From positions 148,278 through 212,032 of the forward strand of contig DETD01000018.1 in NCBI GenBank assembly GCA_002362105.1: 63,755 bases of DNA, read 5' to 3'. Shown here in pieces: positions 8,722-17,619 of this stretch. The first letter of the stretch is position 1, and each line of letters begins with the position of its first letter. Both the position numbers and the translations under genes were made by a program. Source of the stretch: Bacteroidales bacterium UBA3297 (GTDB taxonomy: Bacteria > Bacteroidota > Bacteroidia > Bacteroidales > Paludibacteraceae). The notes under the pieces are model-generated. The model was not told where the DNA came from. It did no database searches and worked only from the letters and a program-made list of their open reading frames with translations.

Positions 8722-9303
8722 ATGAACATCAGCTACCTTATATACAACCTGTTTCACAACCGTTTCAGTTTAAAGATGTGGAAGTTGGAACTGGATGCCA
8801 GCAGAAAAAAGACCAAATTGCGACACTGCCATGTTACAGATTCCGGCAAAAACAACACAATCACCATCGGCGAGTACGGATTGATAAGCGGTGTCCGCTT
8901 CTTCACTTCGGGCAACAACAACCACATAACCATAGGCCGGAAAGCCTATTGCAACGGTTCCACACAACAACCCATAAGGTTGAACGCCTGCGACGGCACA
9001 TCCATTACAATTGGCGACAACATCATACTGTCGAACAATGTCGAAATACACACCACCGACTACCACCGCATAACAGACGACAACGGGAACGTGCTGAACA
9101 AGCCAAAAGACATTGTTATAGGCAACCGGTGTTGGATTGGGCTTAGATGCATCATTCTGAAAGGGACCATACTGCCCGACGACACTATTGTTGGGGCTTG
9201 TTCGGTTACAAACAAAGTTTATAGCGAATCTGGCACTATTATTGCAGGTATTCCAGCAAAGGCGGTACGTACAGGAGTAAAGGTTGGCGATTTAGGCAAC
9301 TAA
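8722..9303 (+). CDS. hexapeptide-repeat acyltransferase
   Basis: A 193-residue left-handed beta-helix enzyme of the acetyl/acyltransferase group. Hexapeptide turns run through the chain (ITIGEYGLI, ITIGRKAYC, ITIGDNIIL, IVIGNRCWIG, LKGTILPDDTIVGA), ending in the typical AGIPAKAVR. The catalytic His is probably in VEIHTTDYH, near residue 113. The acceptor is unknown; similar enzymes acetylate sugars. It follows the permease by 6 nt as last gene of the operon, so it may modify a glycan or lipid handled by the same system. No membrane segment is seen, so it should act in the cytosol. Confidence 0.85.
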   Translation: MNISYLIYNLFHNRFSLKMWKLELDASRKKTKLRHCHVTDSGKNNTITIGEYGLISGVRFFTSGNNNHITIGRKAYCNGSTQQPIRLNACDGTSITIGDNIILSNNVEIHTTDYHRITDDNGNVLNKPKDIVIGNRCWIGLRCIILKGTILPDDTIVGACSVTNKVYSESGTIIAGIPAKAVRTGVKVGDLGN

Positions 9304-9335
9304 ATAAAAAGATTCAGATAGTTTGTATTGAAACA

Positions 9336-9367
9336 TTCGTAAAACTGCTCTTTTTTGCTTAGATTTG
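9336..9367 (+). promoter_or_regulatory. promoter of the secreted Fib_succ_major-type gene
   Basis: The -7 box TAGATTTG is at 9360-9367; TTCG at 9336-9339, 20 bp upstream, is close to the TTTG -33 element. The start codon follows about 60 nt later. Confidence 0.6.
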
Positions 9368-9428
9368 CATAACTAAACCAACTTACGAAAAAGCCAGAGC
9401 TGGCAGAATAAATTAAACAATACACAAA

Positions 9429-10151
9429 ATGAAAATTCAAAATATGAAAAACACAATACTTTATCCGATTATAGCATTAGGACTGATGGTGTGTGGGGCT
9501 GAATGTTCTGCACAGACAGTCAGCGGCAAAGTGAAGGGGCACGCCTACGTAGACCTTGGACTTAAAAGCGGTGTAAAATGGGCCACCTGCAACATTGGCG
9601 CAAAAAAGCCTACCGAATACGGCGACTATTTTGCCTGGGGCGAAACGAAAGAAAAGAAAGACTTCTCGTGGAAGAACTATAAATGGTGCGACAACAAAAA
9701 AGTAGACAGCAACAAATACCCACAAGACTTCACTAAATACTGTGTCGAAGATAAACACGGCAAAGTAGACGATGTGAAGATTTTAGACTCGAAAGACGAT
9801 GCGGCCACCGCACAATGGGGAGGCTCGTGGCGCACACCTACCAACGATGAGTTAGGCGAGTTGCTAGACATCTGCAACTGGAAATGGACCAACAACTTCA
9901 ACGGTAGCGGTGTGGCTGGCCAAATCGGCACATCGAAGAGGAATGGTAACAAGATTTTCTTCCCTGTTGCGGGCTACCAATTTGAATCGGACGATTCTAC
10001 CATAGGGAAAAGCGGATATTACTGGTCGTCGACACTCTACGACAGATACTCCCCTTGCGCCTACTACATTGAGTTTGGCGAAGGTGGCATAGAATGGGAT
10101 TATTACACTTTCCGTAGCCGTGGTTTGAGCATACGCGCAGTGACAAAATAA
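9429..10151 (+). CDS. secreted Fib_succ_major-type domain protein
   Basis: A 240-residue protein with a signal peptide (residues 1 to about 29, ending near CSAQT). The mature part opens with YVDLGLKSGVKWATCNIG...YGDYFAWGET and closes with GYYWSST..., SRGLSIRAV. These are hallmarks of the Fibrobacter succinogenes major paralogous domain (TIGR02145/PF09603), common in Bacteroidales exported proteins. The role of that domain is not known; it is often taken to be carbohydrate- or surface-related. A second ATG at 9444 could also serve as start. The gene stands alone between a promoter and a bidirectional terminator. Confidence 0.85.
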   Translation: MKIQNMKNTILYPIIALGLMVCGAECSAQTVSGKVKGHAYVDLGLKSGVKWATCNIGAKKPTEYGDYFAWGETKEKKDFSWKNYKWCDNKKVDSNKYPQDFTKYCVEDKHGKVDDVKILDSKDDAATAQWGGSWRTPTNDELGELLDICNWKWTNNFNGSGVAGQIGTSKRNGNKIFFPVAGYQFESDDSTIGKSGYYWSSTLYDRYSPCAYYIEFGEGGIEWDYYTFRSRGLSIRAVTK

Positions 10152-10200
10152 AACGGAATTAACGAATCAAGGGACAATTACCCGAGATGAACACAAAAAA

Positions 10201-10230
10201 AGAGCAGACCTTTCGGTCTGCTCTCTTTGT
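10201..10230. terminator. bidirectional terminator
   Basis: A 10-bp stem AGAGCAGACC / GGTCTGCTCT with a TTTC loop. On the plus strand TTTGT follows; on the minus strand TTTTTTTG follows, so it serves both the secreted protein gene and gyrB. Confidence 0.88.
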
Positions 10231-10246
10231 ATAAAGTAACCTGGAA

Positions 10247-12244
10247 TCAGGTATCGATATTCGCATAAGTAGCGTTTTCCTCAATAAACTTCCGGCGTGG
10301 AGGCACATCGTCACCCATCAGCATTGAGAAAGTGTAATCGGCATCGGCGTAGTTCTCAATGGTAACCTGACGCAACAAACGTCTTTGAGGGTCCATAGTG
10401 GTTTCCCAAAGCTGTTCGGCACTCATTTCACCCAAACCTTTGTATCGCTGAACCGAAATCTTGTTAGAACCTTCATTACGGCCAGTATCTTCTTCCGAAC
10501 CACCATGTCGGTGAATAAAGTCGAGGCGCTGCTGTTCAGTCCAGCAGAACTCCTCTTCCTTACCCTTCTTACACAAGTAAAGCGGAGGGTAGGCGATGTA
10601 GACGTATCCGTTCTCGATGAGAGGACGCATATAGCGGTAGAAGAAAGTCAGAATAAGCGTGTCGATGTGCGAACCATCGACATCGGCATCGGTCATAATG
10701 ATAACCTTATGGTAGCGCAGCTTCGCCATATTCAACGCATTCGGATCTTCAGGAGTACCAACAGTAACACCCAACGAAGCGTAGATATTGTGAATAGACT
10801 CACTATCGAACACCTTATGCGGTTGCGACTTCTCCACATTCAAAATCTTACCACGGAGCGGAAGAATAGCCTGGAACTTACGGTCACGTCCCTGCTTGGC
10901 AGTACCACCCGCAGAGTCTCCCTCGACAAGGAACAATTCGCAGTTGGCTGGATCACGGTCAGAGCAGTCAGCCAGTTTACCAGGAAGTCCGCCACCCGAC
11001 ATAGGGTTCTTGCGGTGCACCATTTCGCGCGCCTTAGCGGCAGAAATACGGGCACGGGCGGCAGTAACCACTTTCTCAACAATCAGTTTAGCCTGTGCCG
11101 GATTTTCCTCGAGGTAAGCGGCCAGTGTTTCAGAGACCGCACGGTCGACCATACCAGCCACCTCGCTGTTACCCAGTTTGGTCTTGGTCTGACCTTCGAA
11201 CTGAGGTTCAGACACCTTAACGGAAATAACGGCAGTAAGGCCCTCACGGAAGTCGGTAGCAGGGTCGATGTTAATCTTATCCTTCTCCAACTGAGCCATC
11301 AGTTTGGTATCGGCCTGCATATACTTGTTCAAAGTACGTGTAATAGCCTGACGGAAACCGGTAACATGAGTACCACCCTCGTGAGTATGGATGTTGTTCA
11401 CATAAGAGAACACGTGTTCAGTATATTCGCGGTTGTAGGTCATAGCCACCTCAACCGGGATACCGAATTTTTCGGTATTAAGATGAATAACAGAACCAAT
11501 AAGGCTTTCACGGTTCTGGTCGACATACTGGACGAATTCGCTAAGACCATGTTCAGAATAGAACGTTTCGGTCTTAGGGGCAGGATTACCCTCATCGTCT
11601 TTCACGCGCATGTCGGTGAGCGAGATGTGCAAGCCTGCATTCAAGAAAGCCAACTCGCGCATACGGGCAGCCAGCGTGTCGTAATTATAGACAGAAACAG
11701 TGAAAATAGAGTCATCGGGTAAGAAAGTAACCTTGGTACCCGTCTTATCGCTAACGCCGTCAGTCTTTACAGGATAAAGAGGCTTACCATAGGCATAGTC
11801 TTGCACAAAGTGCTGTCCTTCACGATTAACCTCGACATGGAACTCTTTCGAGAGTGCGTTTACACAAGAGACACCCACACCATGCAAGCCACCAGAAACC
11901 TTATAAGAGTTTTTGTTGAACTTACCACCGGCATGGAGGACGGTGAGCACAACTTCGAGCGCAGAGCGCTTTTCCTTAGGGTGCATGCCGGTAGGAATAC
12001 CACGGCCATCGTCTTCAACGGTAATAGAGTTATTTTCGTTGATTGTTACCTCAATGTTTTTACAGAAACCAGCCAATGCCTCGTCGATAGAGTTATCGAC
12101 AACCTCGTAAACCAGATGATGGAAACCACCCTCACTGATGTCGCCGATATACATGGCAGGTCTTTTGCGCACAGCCTCAAGTCCCTCTAGCACCTGAATG
12201 CTACTGGCACCGTACTGTTCGCTTTTTTCCTGTTCGTCGCTCAT
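10247..12244 (-). CDS. gyrB: DNA gyrase subunit B
   Basis: A 665-residue type II topoisomerase subunit that binds ATP and, with GyrA, introduces negative supercoils. The N-terminal GHKL ATPase is complete: EVVDNSIDEAL near residue 47, DDGRGIP, and the GGLHGVG glycine loop. The Toprim region has the EGDSAG motif and the downstream metal-binding DADVDG. The C-terminus has the QRYKGLGEM block. Full length without insertion, and the tail matches GyrB and not ParE, though the two families are alike. The start is set at MSDEQ (12244); a longer reading to 12292 has no promoter support. The promoter is at 12314-12345 and the terminator at 10201. Confidence 0.96.
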   Translation of the reverse strand: MSDEQEKSEQYGASSIQVLEGLEAVRKRPAMYIGDISEGGFHHLVYEVVDNSIDEALAGFCKNIEVTINENNSITVEDDGRGIPTGMHPKEKRSALEVVLTVLHAGGKFNKNSYKVSGGLHGVGVSCVNALSKEFHVEVNREGQHFVQDYAYGKPLYPVKTDGVSDKTGTKVTFLPDDSIFTVSVYNYDTLAARMRELAFLNAGLHISLTDMRVKDDEGNPAPKTETFYSEHGLSEFVQYVDQNRESLIGSVIHLNTEKFGIPVEVAMTYNREYTEHVFSYVNNIHTHEGGTHVTGFRQAITRTLNKYMQADTKLMAQLEKDKINIDPATDFREGLTAVISVKVSEPQFEGQTKTKLGNSEVAGMVDRAVSETLAAYLEENPAQAKLIVEKVVTAARARISAAKAREMVHRKNPMSGGGLPGKLADCSDRDPANCELFLVEGDSAGGTAKQGRDRKFQAILPLRGKILNVEKSQPHKVFDSESIHNIYASLGVTVGTPEDPNALNMAKLRYHKVIIMTDADVDGSHIDTLILTFFYRYMRPLIENGYVYIAYPPLYLCKKGKEEEFCWTEQQRLDFIHRHGGSEEDTGRNEGSNKISVQRYKGLGEMSAEQLWETTMDPQRRLLRQVTIENYADADYTFSMLMGDDVPPRRKFIEENATYANIDT

Positions 12245-12313
12245 TATTTTTTTATTAGTTATTTCCTGATACTTAGGAAGCCCTACCCGCAAAGGGAGAC
12301 GACTTCAAACAAG

Positions 12314-12345
12314 CAAATTTAACAAAAAAAGGAAAATAAAGCAAA
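12314..12345 (-). promoter_or_regulatory. gyrB promoter (TTTG, 20 bp, TAAATTTG)
   Basis: On the minus strand TTTG (12345-12342) and TAAATTTG (12321-12314) are 20 bp apart, a near-ideal Bacteroidota promoter about 70 nt before the gyrB ATG. Its -33 element lies within the T-tract of the clpB terminator. Confidence 0.8.
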
Positions 12346-12387
12346 AAAAAGCGTGTGGCGTTCCGAAAATAAGGACATGCCACACGC
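12341..12387 (-). terminator. intrinsic terminator of clpB
   Basis: A 9-bp stem GCGTGTGGC / GCCACACGC with a 19-nt loop. On the minus strand it is followed by TTTTTTTT. Confidence 0.82.
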
Positions 12388-12427
12388 ATCATATAAATAT
12401 AGAATAATCACCTCATAGCGAGATTTT

Positions 12428-15016
12428 TCAGTTCCTAAACACAAGCTTTTCGCCGTCGGAATCGACCACAATAGGCCGAGCCTTATCGACCTCTTGCGCA
12501 ATAAGTTTCTTCGACAATTCGTTCAACAACTCACGCTGCAAGACACGCTTAACCGGACGTGCGCCAAACTCTGGGTCGAAGCCAGCCTCGGCAATAAAAT
12601 CGAGTGCGCTGTCGCTCACCGTCATTTCCACCTCTATGTCTTTCAACAACTTCGAGATGGTATTGACCTGCAACCTAACCACGTCTCTGATTTGCGGCTT
12701 CGTAAGTGGCAAGAACATAATGATGTCGTCGATACGGTTGAGGAATTCCGGACGGATGGTCTTCTTCATCAGGTCAAGCACCTCGTTACGTGTATCTTCT
12801 ACCACCTGTGCACGGTTTTGGTCGGTCAGGTGTTCGAAACGCTCACGGATGAGTTGCGAGCCCATGTTCGACGTCATGATGATGATAGTGTTCTTGAAGT
12901 TGACCACACGCCCTTTATTGTCGGTCAGACGTCCATCGTCAAGTACCTGCAAAAGGATGTTGAACACATCGGGATGCGCTTTCTCAATCTCGTCGAACAA
13001 GACAACCGAATAAGGTTTGCGGCGGACCGCCTCGGTCAACTGTCCACCCTCGTCGTAGCCCACATATCCTGGAGGTGATCCGATAAGTCGTGTAACAGAG
13101 AATTTCTCCTGATACTCCGACATATCGATACGCGTCATCATATTCTCATCGTCAAACAAGAACTCGGCCAACGCCTTTGCCAGTTCGGTCTTACCAACAC
13201 CGGTAGTACCCAAGAAGATGAACGAGCCAATAGGACGCTTAGGGTCCTGCAAACCGGCACGGCTGCGTCGTACTGCATCGGAAATAGCCGAGATGGCGTC
13301 ATCTTGTCCGATGACACGTTTGTGCAGTTCCTTCTCGAGGTGCAACAGCTTGTTTTTCTCGCTCTGCAACATCTTTGTCACCGGAATACCCGTCCAACGG
13401 GAAACAATTTCCGCAATATCGTCTTCATCGACCTCTTCTTTAATCAGGTGCGAATTTTCGTGGCGTGACTCCAGTTCGGCCTGAAGGGCCTTAATGTGGT
13501 CTTCTGCCTGCTTTATTTTTCCGTATCGGAGCTCAGCCACCAAGCCATAGTTGCCTTCGCGTTCAGCCCGGTCGGCCTCGAAACGGAACTGCTCGATATC
13601 GACTTTTTCTTGCTGGATTTTGTTAATCAGGTCTTTTTCAGACTTCCACTGGGCCCCCATGTTAGCACTTTCATCCTTCAGTTCAGCGATTTCTTTCGCC
13701 AACTGGTCAAGTTTCTGGGTATCGCCCTCACGCTTGATGGCCTCACGTTCGATTTCCAGCTGTTTGATCTGGCGCTCAACCTTATCGAGGTCTTCAGGCA
13801 CAGAGTCCATCTCCAAACGCAGACGGGCAGCCGCCTCATCGACCAAATCGATAGCCTTATCGGGCAAGAAACGGTCGGAAATATAGCGGGAAGAGAGGCG
13901 GACGGCAGCAATCAGCGCGTCGTCTTTAATACGCACCTTGTGGTGGTTCTCGTAACGCTCTTTCAAGCCACGCAGAATAGATATGGTGCTGGCCTCGTCG
14001 GGTTCGTTGACCATAACCTGCTGGAAACGACGTTCCAACGCCTTATCCTTCTCGAAATACTTCTGATACTCGCTAAGCGTAGTGGCACCAATGGCACGGA
14101 GTTCGCCACGCGCCAAGGCCGGTTTCAAGATGTTGGCTGCATCCATAGCGCCCTCACCACCGCCGGCACCCACCAACGTATGGATTTCGTCGATAAAGAG
14201 GACGATTTCACCATCGGCTTTCACCACTTCATTAATAACCGCCTTCAAACGCTCTTCAAACTCACCCTTGAACTTGGCACCAGCCACCAACGCGCCCATA
14301 TCGAGCGAGAATATCTGCTTGGTCTTCAGGTTTTCAGGCACATCGCCACGAACGATACGGCCGGCAAGGCCTTCAACAATAGCAGTTTTACCCGTACCCG
14401 GTTCACCAATCAGAATCGGGTTATTCTTGGTACGTCGGCTAAGGATTTGCAAAACACGACGTATTTCCTCGTCACGGCCAATAACAGGGTCGAGCTTGCC
14501 CGAACGAGCTTTCTCGTTCAGGTTAACCGCATATTTCTCGAGCGAGTTATACTGGTCTTCAGCGCTCTGACTCTTCACATTACTACCCTTACGGAGTTCA
14601 CGTATAGCCGCCTCGAGGTCTTTTTCGTTCATACCCGCATCCTTAAGCAGAGAAGAGATTGGGCCAGCCTCCTTAAACAATCCAAAAAGGATGTACTCGA
14701 CCGAGACGAACTCGTCGCCCGCCTTTTTCGAGAGGTCTTCCGCCCTTAAAAGCACCGAATTGGTGGCACTGGAAAGGTAAGGCTGAGCTCCGCTCACCTT
14801 AGGCAAGGCAGCCACCTCACGGTCGACGACCTGTTCAACAACCGCCTTGTTCATTCCCATCTTACTGAAAATGAAGTCCACCACATTTTCGCCCACTTTA
14901 AGGATTCCCTTCATCAAATGGGCAGGTTCAATGTACTGCTGTCCGTTACCCTGGGCAACCTTCACAGCCTCTTGAACCACTTCCTGACCTTTGATTGTAA
15001 AGTTTTGGAAATTCAT
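12428..15016 (-). CDS. clpB: ATP-dependent disaggregase ClpB
   Basis: An 862-residue HSP100 chaperone that threads aggregated proteins through a hexameric ring, with DnaK. It has a repeated Clp N domain (1 to about 145), AAA1 with GEPGTGKTA and a VLFIDEIHTLVGAGG Walker B, a long coiled-coil middle domain (about 400-530), and AAA2 with GTTGVGKTELAK and the VVLFDEIEKAH block, then the ClpB C-terminal domain with GARPVKRVLQRE. The coiled-coil insert separates it from ClpA and ClpC. The start at MNFQNF (15016) matches the family; the upstream in-frame extension does not. A likely promoter lies about 200 nt upstream with palindromic sites in the leader, which may relate to heat-shock control. Confidence 0.96.
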   Translation of the reverse strand: MNFQNFTIKGQEVVQEAVKVAQGNGQQYIEPAHLMKGILKVGENVVDFIFSKMGMNKAVVEQVVDREVAALPKVSGAQPYLSSATNSVLLRAEDLSKKAGDEFVSVEYILFGLFKEAGPISSLLKDAGMNEKDLEAAIRELRKGSNVKSQSAEDQYNSLEKYAVNLNEKARSGKLDPVIGRDEEIRRVLQILSRRTKNNPILIGEPGTGKTAIVEGLAGRIVRGDVPENLKTKQIFSLDMGALVAGAKFKGEFEERLKAVINEVVKADGEIVLFIDEIHTLVGAGGGEGAMDAANILKPALARGELRAIGATTLSEYQKYFEKDKALERRFQQVMVNEPDEASTISILRGLKERYENHHKVRIKDDALIAAVRLSSRYISDRFLPDKAIDLVDEAAARLRLEMDSVPEDLDKVERQIKQLEIEREAIKREGDTQKLDQLAKEIAELKDESANMGAQWKSEKDLINKIQQEKVDIEQFRFEADRAEREGNYGLVAELRYGKIKQAEDHIKALQAELESRHENSHLIKEEVDEDDIAEIVSRWTGIPVTKMLQSEKNKLLHLEKELHKRVIGQDDAISAISDAVRRSRAGLQDPKRPIGSFIFLGTTGVGKTELAKALAEFLFDDENMMTRIDMSEYQEKFSVTRLIGSPPGYVGYDEGGQLTEAVRRKPYSVVLFDEIEKAHPDVFNILLQVLDDGRLTDNKGRVVNFKNTIIIMTSNMGSQLIRERFEHLTDQNRAQVVEDTRNEVLDLMKKTIRPEFLNRIDDIIMFLPLTKPQIRDVVRLQVNTISKLLKDIEVEMTVSDSALDFIAEAGFDPEFGARPVKRVLQRELLNELSKKLIAQEVDKARPIVVDSDGEKLVFRN

Positions 15017-15221
15017 AGTATCTATTTTTTTATTGTTTACAAAATCCAAGTGCGGAATGCTGTTTTTGCCAGTTCCGCAGACACCCACCTACACGCAAAA
15101 GACTTGCCAAGCACCTAAAACTGAAAAGTTGGCAGAGTAAAAGGGCAAAATTCGCCAAATTGGCACTTTAGGAGTCTACAAAACTGACAATCAGTCAGTA
15201 AAGCAATCAGCATGCATCCAG

Positions 15222-15252
15222 CAAAAGTATTTATTTGCCCCACAAAAACAAA
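15222..15252 (-). promoter_or_regulatory. probable clpB promoter (TTTG, 19 bp, TACTTTTG)
   Basis: On the minus strand TTTG (15252-15249) and TACTTTTG (15229-15222) are 19 bp apart. It predicts a clpB leader of about 200 nt. Confidence 0.55.
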
Positions 15253-15365
15253 CTATTGAAGTTAAGGCTAGCGCCTCTGATGCGGTAAACATATAAAACA
15301 GCGGGGATACGGGCATGGAGGCCAGAACGCGTTAAATGAAAGTCGCAAAGAAGTATGGTTTCTCA

Positions 15366-15397
15366 TTTGCCTATTTGCCTCCTAATCATTATTTTTG
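15366..15397 (+). promoter_or_regulatory. promoter of the ketosynthase operon (TTTG, 20 bp, TATTTTTG)
   Basis: TTTG at 15366-15369 and TATTTTTG at 15390-15397, exactly 20 bp apart. The ATG at 15417 follows at 20 nt; a longer in-frame reading from 15336 would place the promoter inside the gene, so the start at 15417 is preferred. Confidence 0.8.
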
Positions 15398-15416
15398 TAA
15401 GAGTTTACGGGTAATT

Positions 15417-15869
15417 ATGAGAAAAAGAAAGACAATACAAACGCCCACCGACTTAGTGGACAAGACACCGCTACGCGTCCGTTTCAGCGAAACAGACGGT
15501 ATTGGTGTAGTATGGCATGGCGAATATCTCCGCTATTTCGAAGACGGCAGAGAGTCGTTTGGCGAGAACTTTGGAGTGCCATATCTGGACGTATTCAAAG
15601 AAGGCTACATAATACCAATAGTAGACGTCACCTGCCAGTATTCGCACTCGCTCCATGTTGGCGACCGCGGCACCATTGAGACCCGTTATATTGATACCCC
15701 TACGGCAAAACTCATCTTCGAGTATTCGGTCTACAAAGAGCCCGAGCATATACTGTGTGCGAAAGGCAGCACAACACAAGTGTTTGTAAAAAAAGACACC
15801 GGAGAGTTGGAACTTTCCATCCCCGATTTTTATTTGAATTGGAAAAAGAAATGGAATTTGATAAAATAG
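15417..15869 (+). CDS. hotdog-fold acyl-CoA/acyl-ACP thioesterase
   Basis: A 150-residue single-domain protein of the 4-hydroxybenzoyl-CoA thioesterase group. The active-site helix region reads RFSETDGIGVVWHGEYLRYFEDGRE, with the acid/His pattern of the family (usually D in the first position, here within ETDGIG), followed by five strands. It should release an acyl chain from CoA or ACP in the cytosol. It is the first gene of an operon of ketosynthases and an ACP, so its substrate is probably the ACP-bound product of that operon. Its last 19 nt overlap the next gene, suggesting coupled translation. YbgC-like thioesterases look similar, but the context favours a biosynthetic one. Confidence 0.85.
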   Translation: MRKRKTIQTPTDLVDKTPLRVRFSETDGIGVVWHGEYLRYFEDGRESFGENFGVPYLDVFKEGYIIPIVDVTCQYSHSLHVGDRGTIETRYIDTPTAKLIFEYSVYKEPEHILCAKGSTTQVFVKKDTGELELSIPDFYLNWKKKWNLIK

Positions 15870-17608
15870 TTTACGCCATAGCCGACAACATCATAAGCGG
15901 CCTCGGCGCCACCACCGCCGAGAACACCGACAAAGTGCTTGCCGAGAAGACTGGAATAGGCCCCGTCGACGACAAAAGCCTCTATCCGGAACCCTTCCCC
16001 GCACAGCGCATCGACGACCGCAAGCTGACCACCTCGACCGCATACCAACAAGCAAAAGCCAAAGGTATGCACAGGCTAGAGCAACTGATGGTAGCATCGG
16101 CAAGCGAAGCGCTGGCACGCACCCCTATAGATGTGGAAGCAGACGATGTCATCTTCATCTTCTCATCGACCAAAGGCAATATCAGACTTCTAGACGGAGC
16201 TAAAGGAAAAGTTCCGAACGACGCTTTTCTTGACCAGATGGCCAAACGGGTGTCTCAGTTCTTCGGTGCCAAAAACGATCCGCTAGTCATCAGTAATGCC
16301 TGCATATCGGGCGTATTGGCACAAGTAGTAGCTATGCGTCTCTTGAAAAGCGGCAGTTATACGACCGCTATCATCATAGGAGGCGACGAATTGACCGAGT
16401 TCGTCATCAGCGGTTTCGAGTCATTCAAGTCAGTCAGTGCAAATCCGTGCAAGCCTTACGACGCCCAACGCGACGGTTTAAGTATGGGAGAAGGAGTTGC
16501 CACACTGATAGTAAGCACCAATGCGGCACTAGCAGGAAAGCATCCGATAATGCTGGCAGGCGGAGCCTCGAGCAACGACGCCAACCACATTTCCGGGCCA
16601 TCGCGCACCGGCGACGGACTCTACTTCTCGATGCGCAACGCCATGGCAGAAGCCGGCGCTAACGCCTCAGAGATAGACCTTATTGACGCCCATGGAACAG
16701 CTACGCCATACAACGACGAGATGGAATCGAAAGCCATAGGCCTGGCAGGCTTGAACAAAGCGCCACTAGTCAGTTTGAAGGGCTACTTCGGTCACACGCT
16801 GGGAGCATCGGGATTGCTAGAGACCATCATCTGCCTCGAATGTATGCGCCGAGGCATACGTCCACGCACCCTCAACTTCGAGCAACTGGGGGTTCCCGTA
16901 CCTGTGAATGTCAGCACAAAGACTGAGCCGGCACAACTACGGACCGTGCTGAAGACCGCATCGGGTTTCGGCGGATGCAATGCAGCCGTCGTCATTTCGT
17001 CGGAGAAAAGAGGTAAAGATTATACCGCCACGACAGAAACAAAAGCAACAGCAACCTGTAGAATCAGCAACCAAAAAGTACAGCTAAACGGTACAACGGT
17101 TTACGACGGTACAGGAGACGCAGACTACGGGCAATTCATCCGTAACGCTTTCAAGGCGATTGCGCAACCATATATGAAATTTCCAAAAATGGACGACCAG
17201 TGCAAACTAGCCCTGACCGCAACCGAATACCTGCTAAAAGACCATGGGACAGACGATTGCGGTGAAGAAGATGTCGCCTTACTGCTCGCTTGCAACGCAT
17301 CGAGCCTAGACACCGACGTACGGCACCAGGAAGTAATAGACATTAAAGATCCCTATATGCCAAGCCCGGCCATATTTGTTTACACGTTGGCCAACATTAT
17401 GGAAGGGGAAATCTGCATACGACATAAAATGAAGGGAGAGAACCTCTGCCTAGTCACAGGCGGGAAAAAAGAAAGTTCCGGTTTTCTAACAAATTACGCC
17501 AACCTCTTATTGGCAGAAGGCCGCGCAAAGAAATGCCTGATTGGCTACGCCGACTACCTGCAAGGCAAATACGAGGCAGAAATTACACTAATAGAAAAGA
17601 AACAATAA
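15851..17608 (+). CDS. beta-ketoacyl-ACP synthase with an extra C-terminal domain
   Basis: A 585-residue protein, about 180 longer than a normal KAS I/II enzyme. Residues 1 to about 395 form a complete condensing enzyme: the nucleophile C151 in NACISG, H281 in DAHGTATP, and H315 in GYFGHTLGAS. It should extend an ACP-bound chain with malonyl-ACP. From about residue 420 a second region (QFIRNAFKAI...; IFVYTLANIMEGEICIRHKMKGEN) resembles the N-terminal half of a ketosynthase but ends before any second His pair, so it is at best a docking or dimer-like domain. The start at 15851 was chosen over one 96 nt upstream, which would lie deep in the thioesterase gene. Confidence 0.88.
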   Translation: MEFDKIVYAIADNIISGLGATTAENTDKVLAEKTGIGPVDDKSLYPEPFPAQRIDDRKLTTSTAYQQAKAKGMHRLEQLMVASASEALARTPIDVEADDVIFIFSSTKGNIRLLDGAKGKVPNDAFLDQMAKRVSQFFGAKNDPLVISNACISGVLAQVVAMRLLKSGSYTTAIIIGGDELTEFVISGFESFKSVSANPCKPYDAQRDGLSMGEGVATLIVSTNAALAGKHPIMLAGGASSNDANHISGPSRTGDGLYFSMRNAMAEAGANASEIDLIDAHGTATPYNDEMESKAIGLAGLNKAPLVSLKGYFGHTLGASGLLETIICLECMRRGIRPRTLNFEQLGVPVPVNVSTKTEPAQLRTVLKTASGFGGCNAAVVISSEKRGKDYTATTETKATATCRISNQKVQLNGTTVYDGTGDADYGQFIRNAFKAIAQPYMKFPKMDDQCKLALTATEYLLKDHGTDDCGEEDVALLLACNASSLDTDVRHQEVIDIKDPYMPSPAIFVYTLANIMEGEICIRHKMKGENLCLVTGGKKESSGFLTNYANLLLAEGRAKKCLIGYADYLQGKYEAEITLIEKKQ

Positions 17609-17619
17609 AAAGTATAAAT

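Larger units (their letters stand above)
15017..15416. promoter_or_regulatory. divergent control region of clpB and the ketosynthase operon, with TTGCCAA-type repeats
   Basis: This 400-base gap holds two divergent promoters (15222-15252 minus; 15366-15397 plus). Within the predicted clpB leader are three related sites: TTGCCAA (15104-15110), TTGGCA (15129-15134), and the palindrome GCCAAATTGGC (15154-15164). Together they look like an operator or a structured leader. There is no CIRCE element (TTAGCACTC-N9-GAGTGCTAA). A CTGAC/GTCAG inverted pair at about 15184-15198 may also matter. No gene was found here. Confidence 0.4.

Noticed and set aside
10385..11722. Long plus-strand frame (445 codons) opposite gyrB
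   Set aside because: It lies fully inside gyrB on the other strand; the composition mirrors gyrB codons, and no promoter or known domain supports it.
13496..14749. Long plus-strand frame (417 codons) opposite clpB
   Set aside because: Shadow of the clpB coding frame, without domain or promoter evidence.
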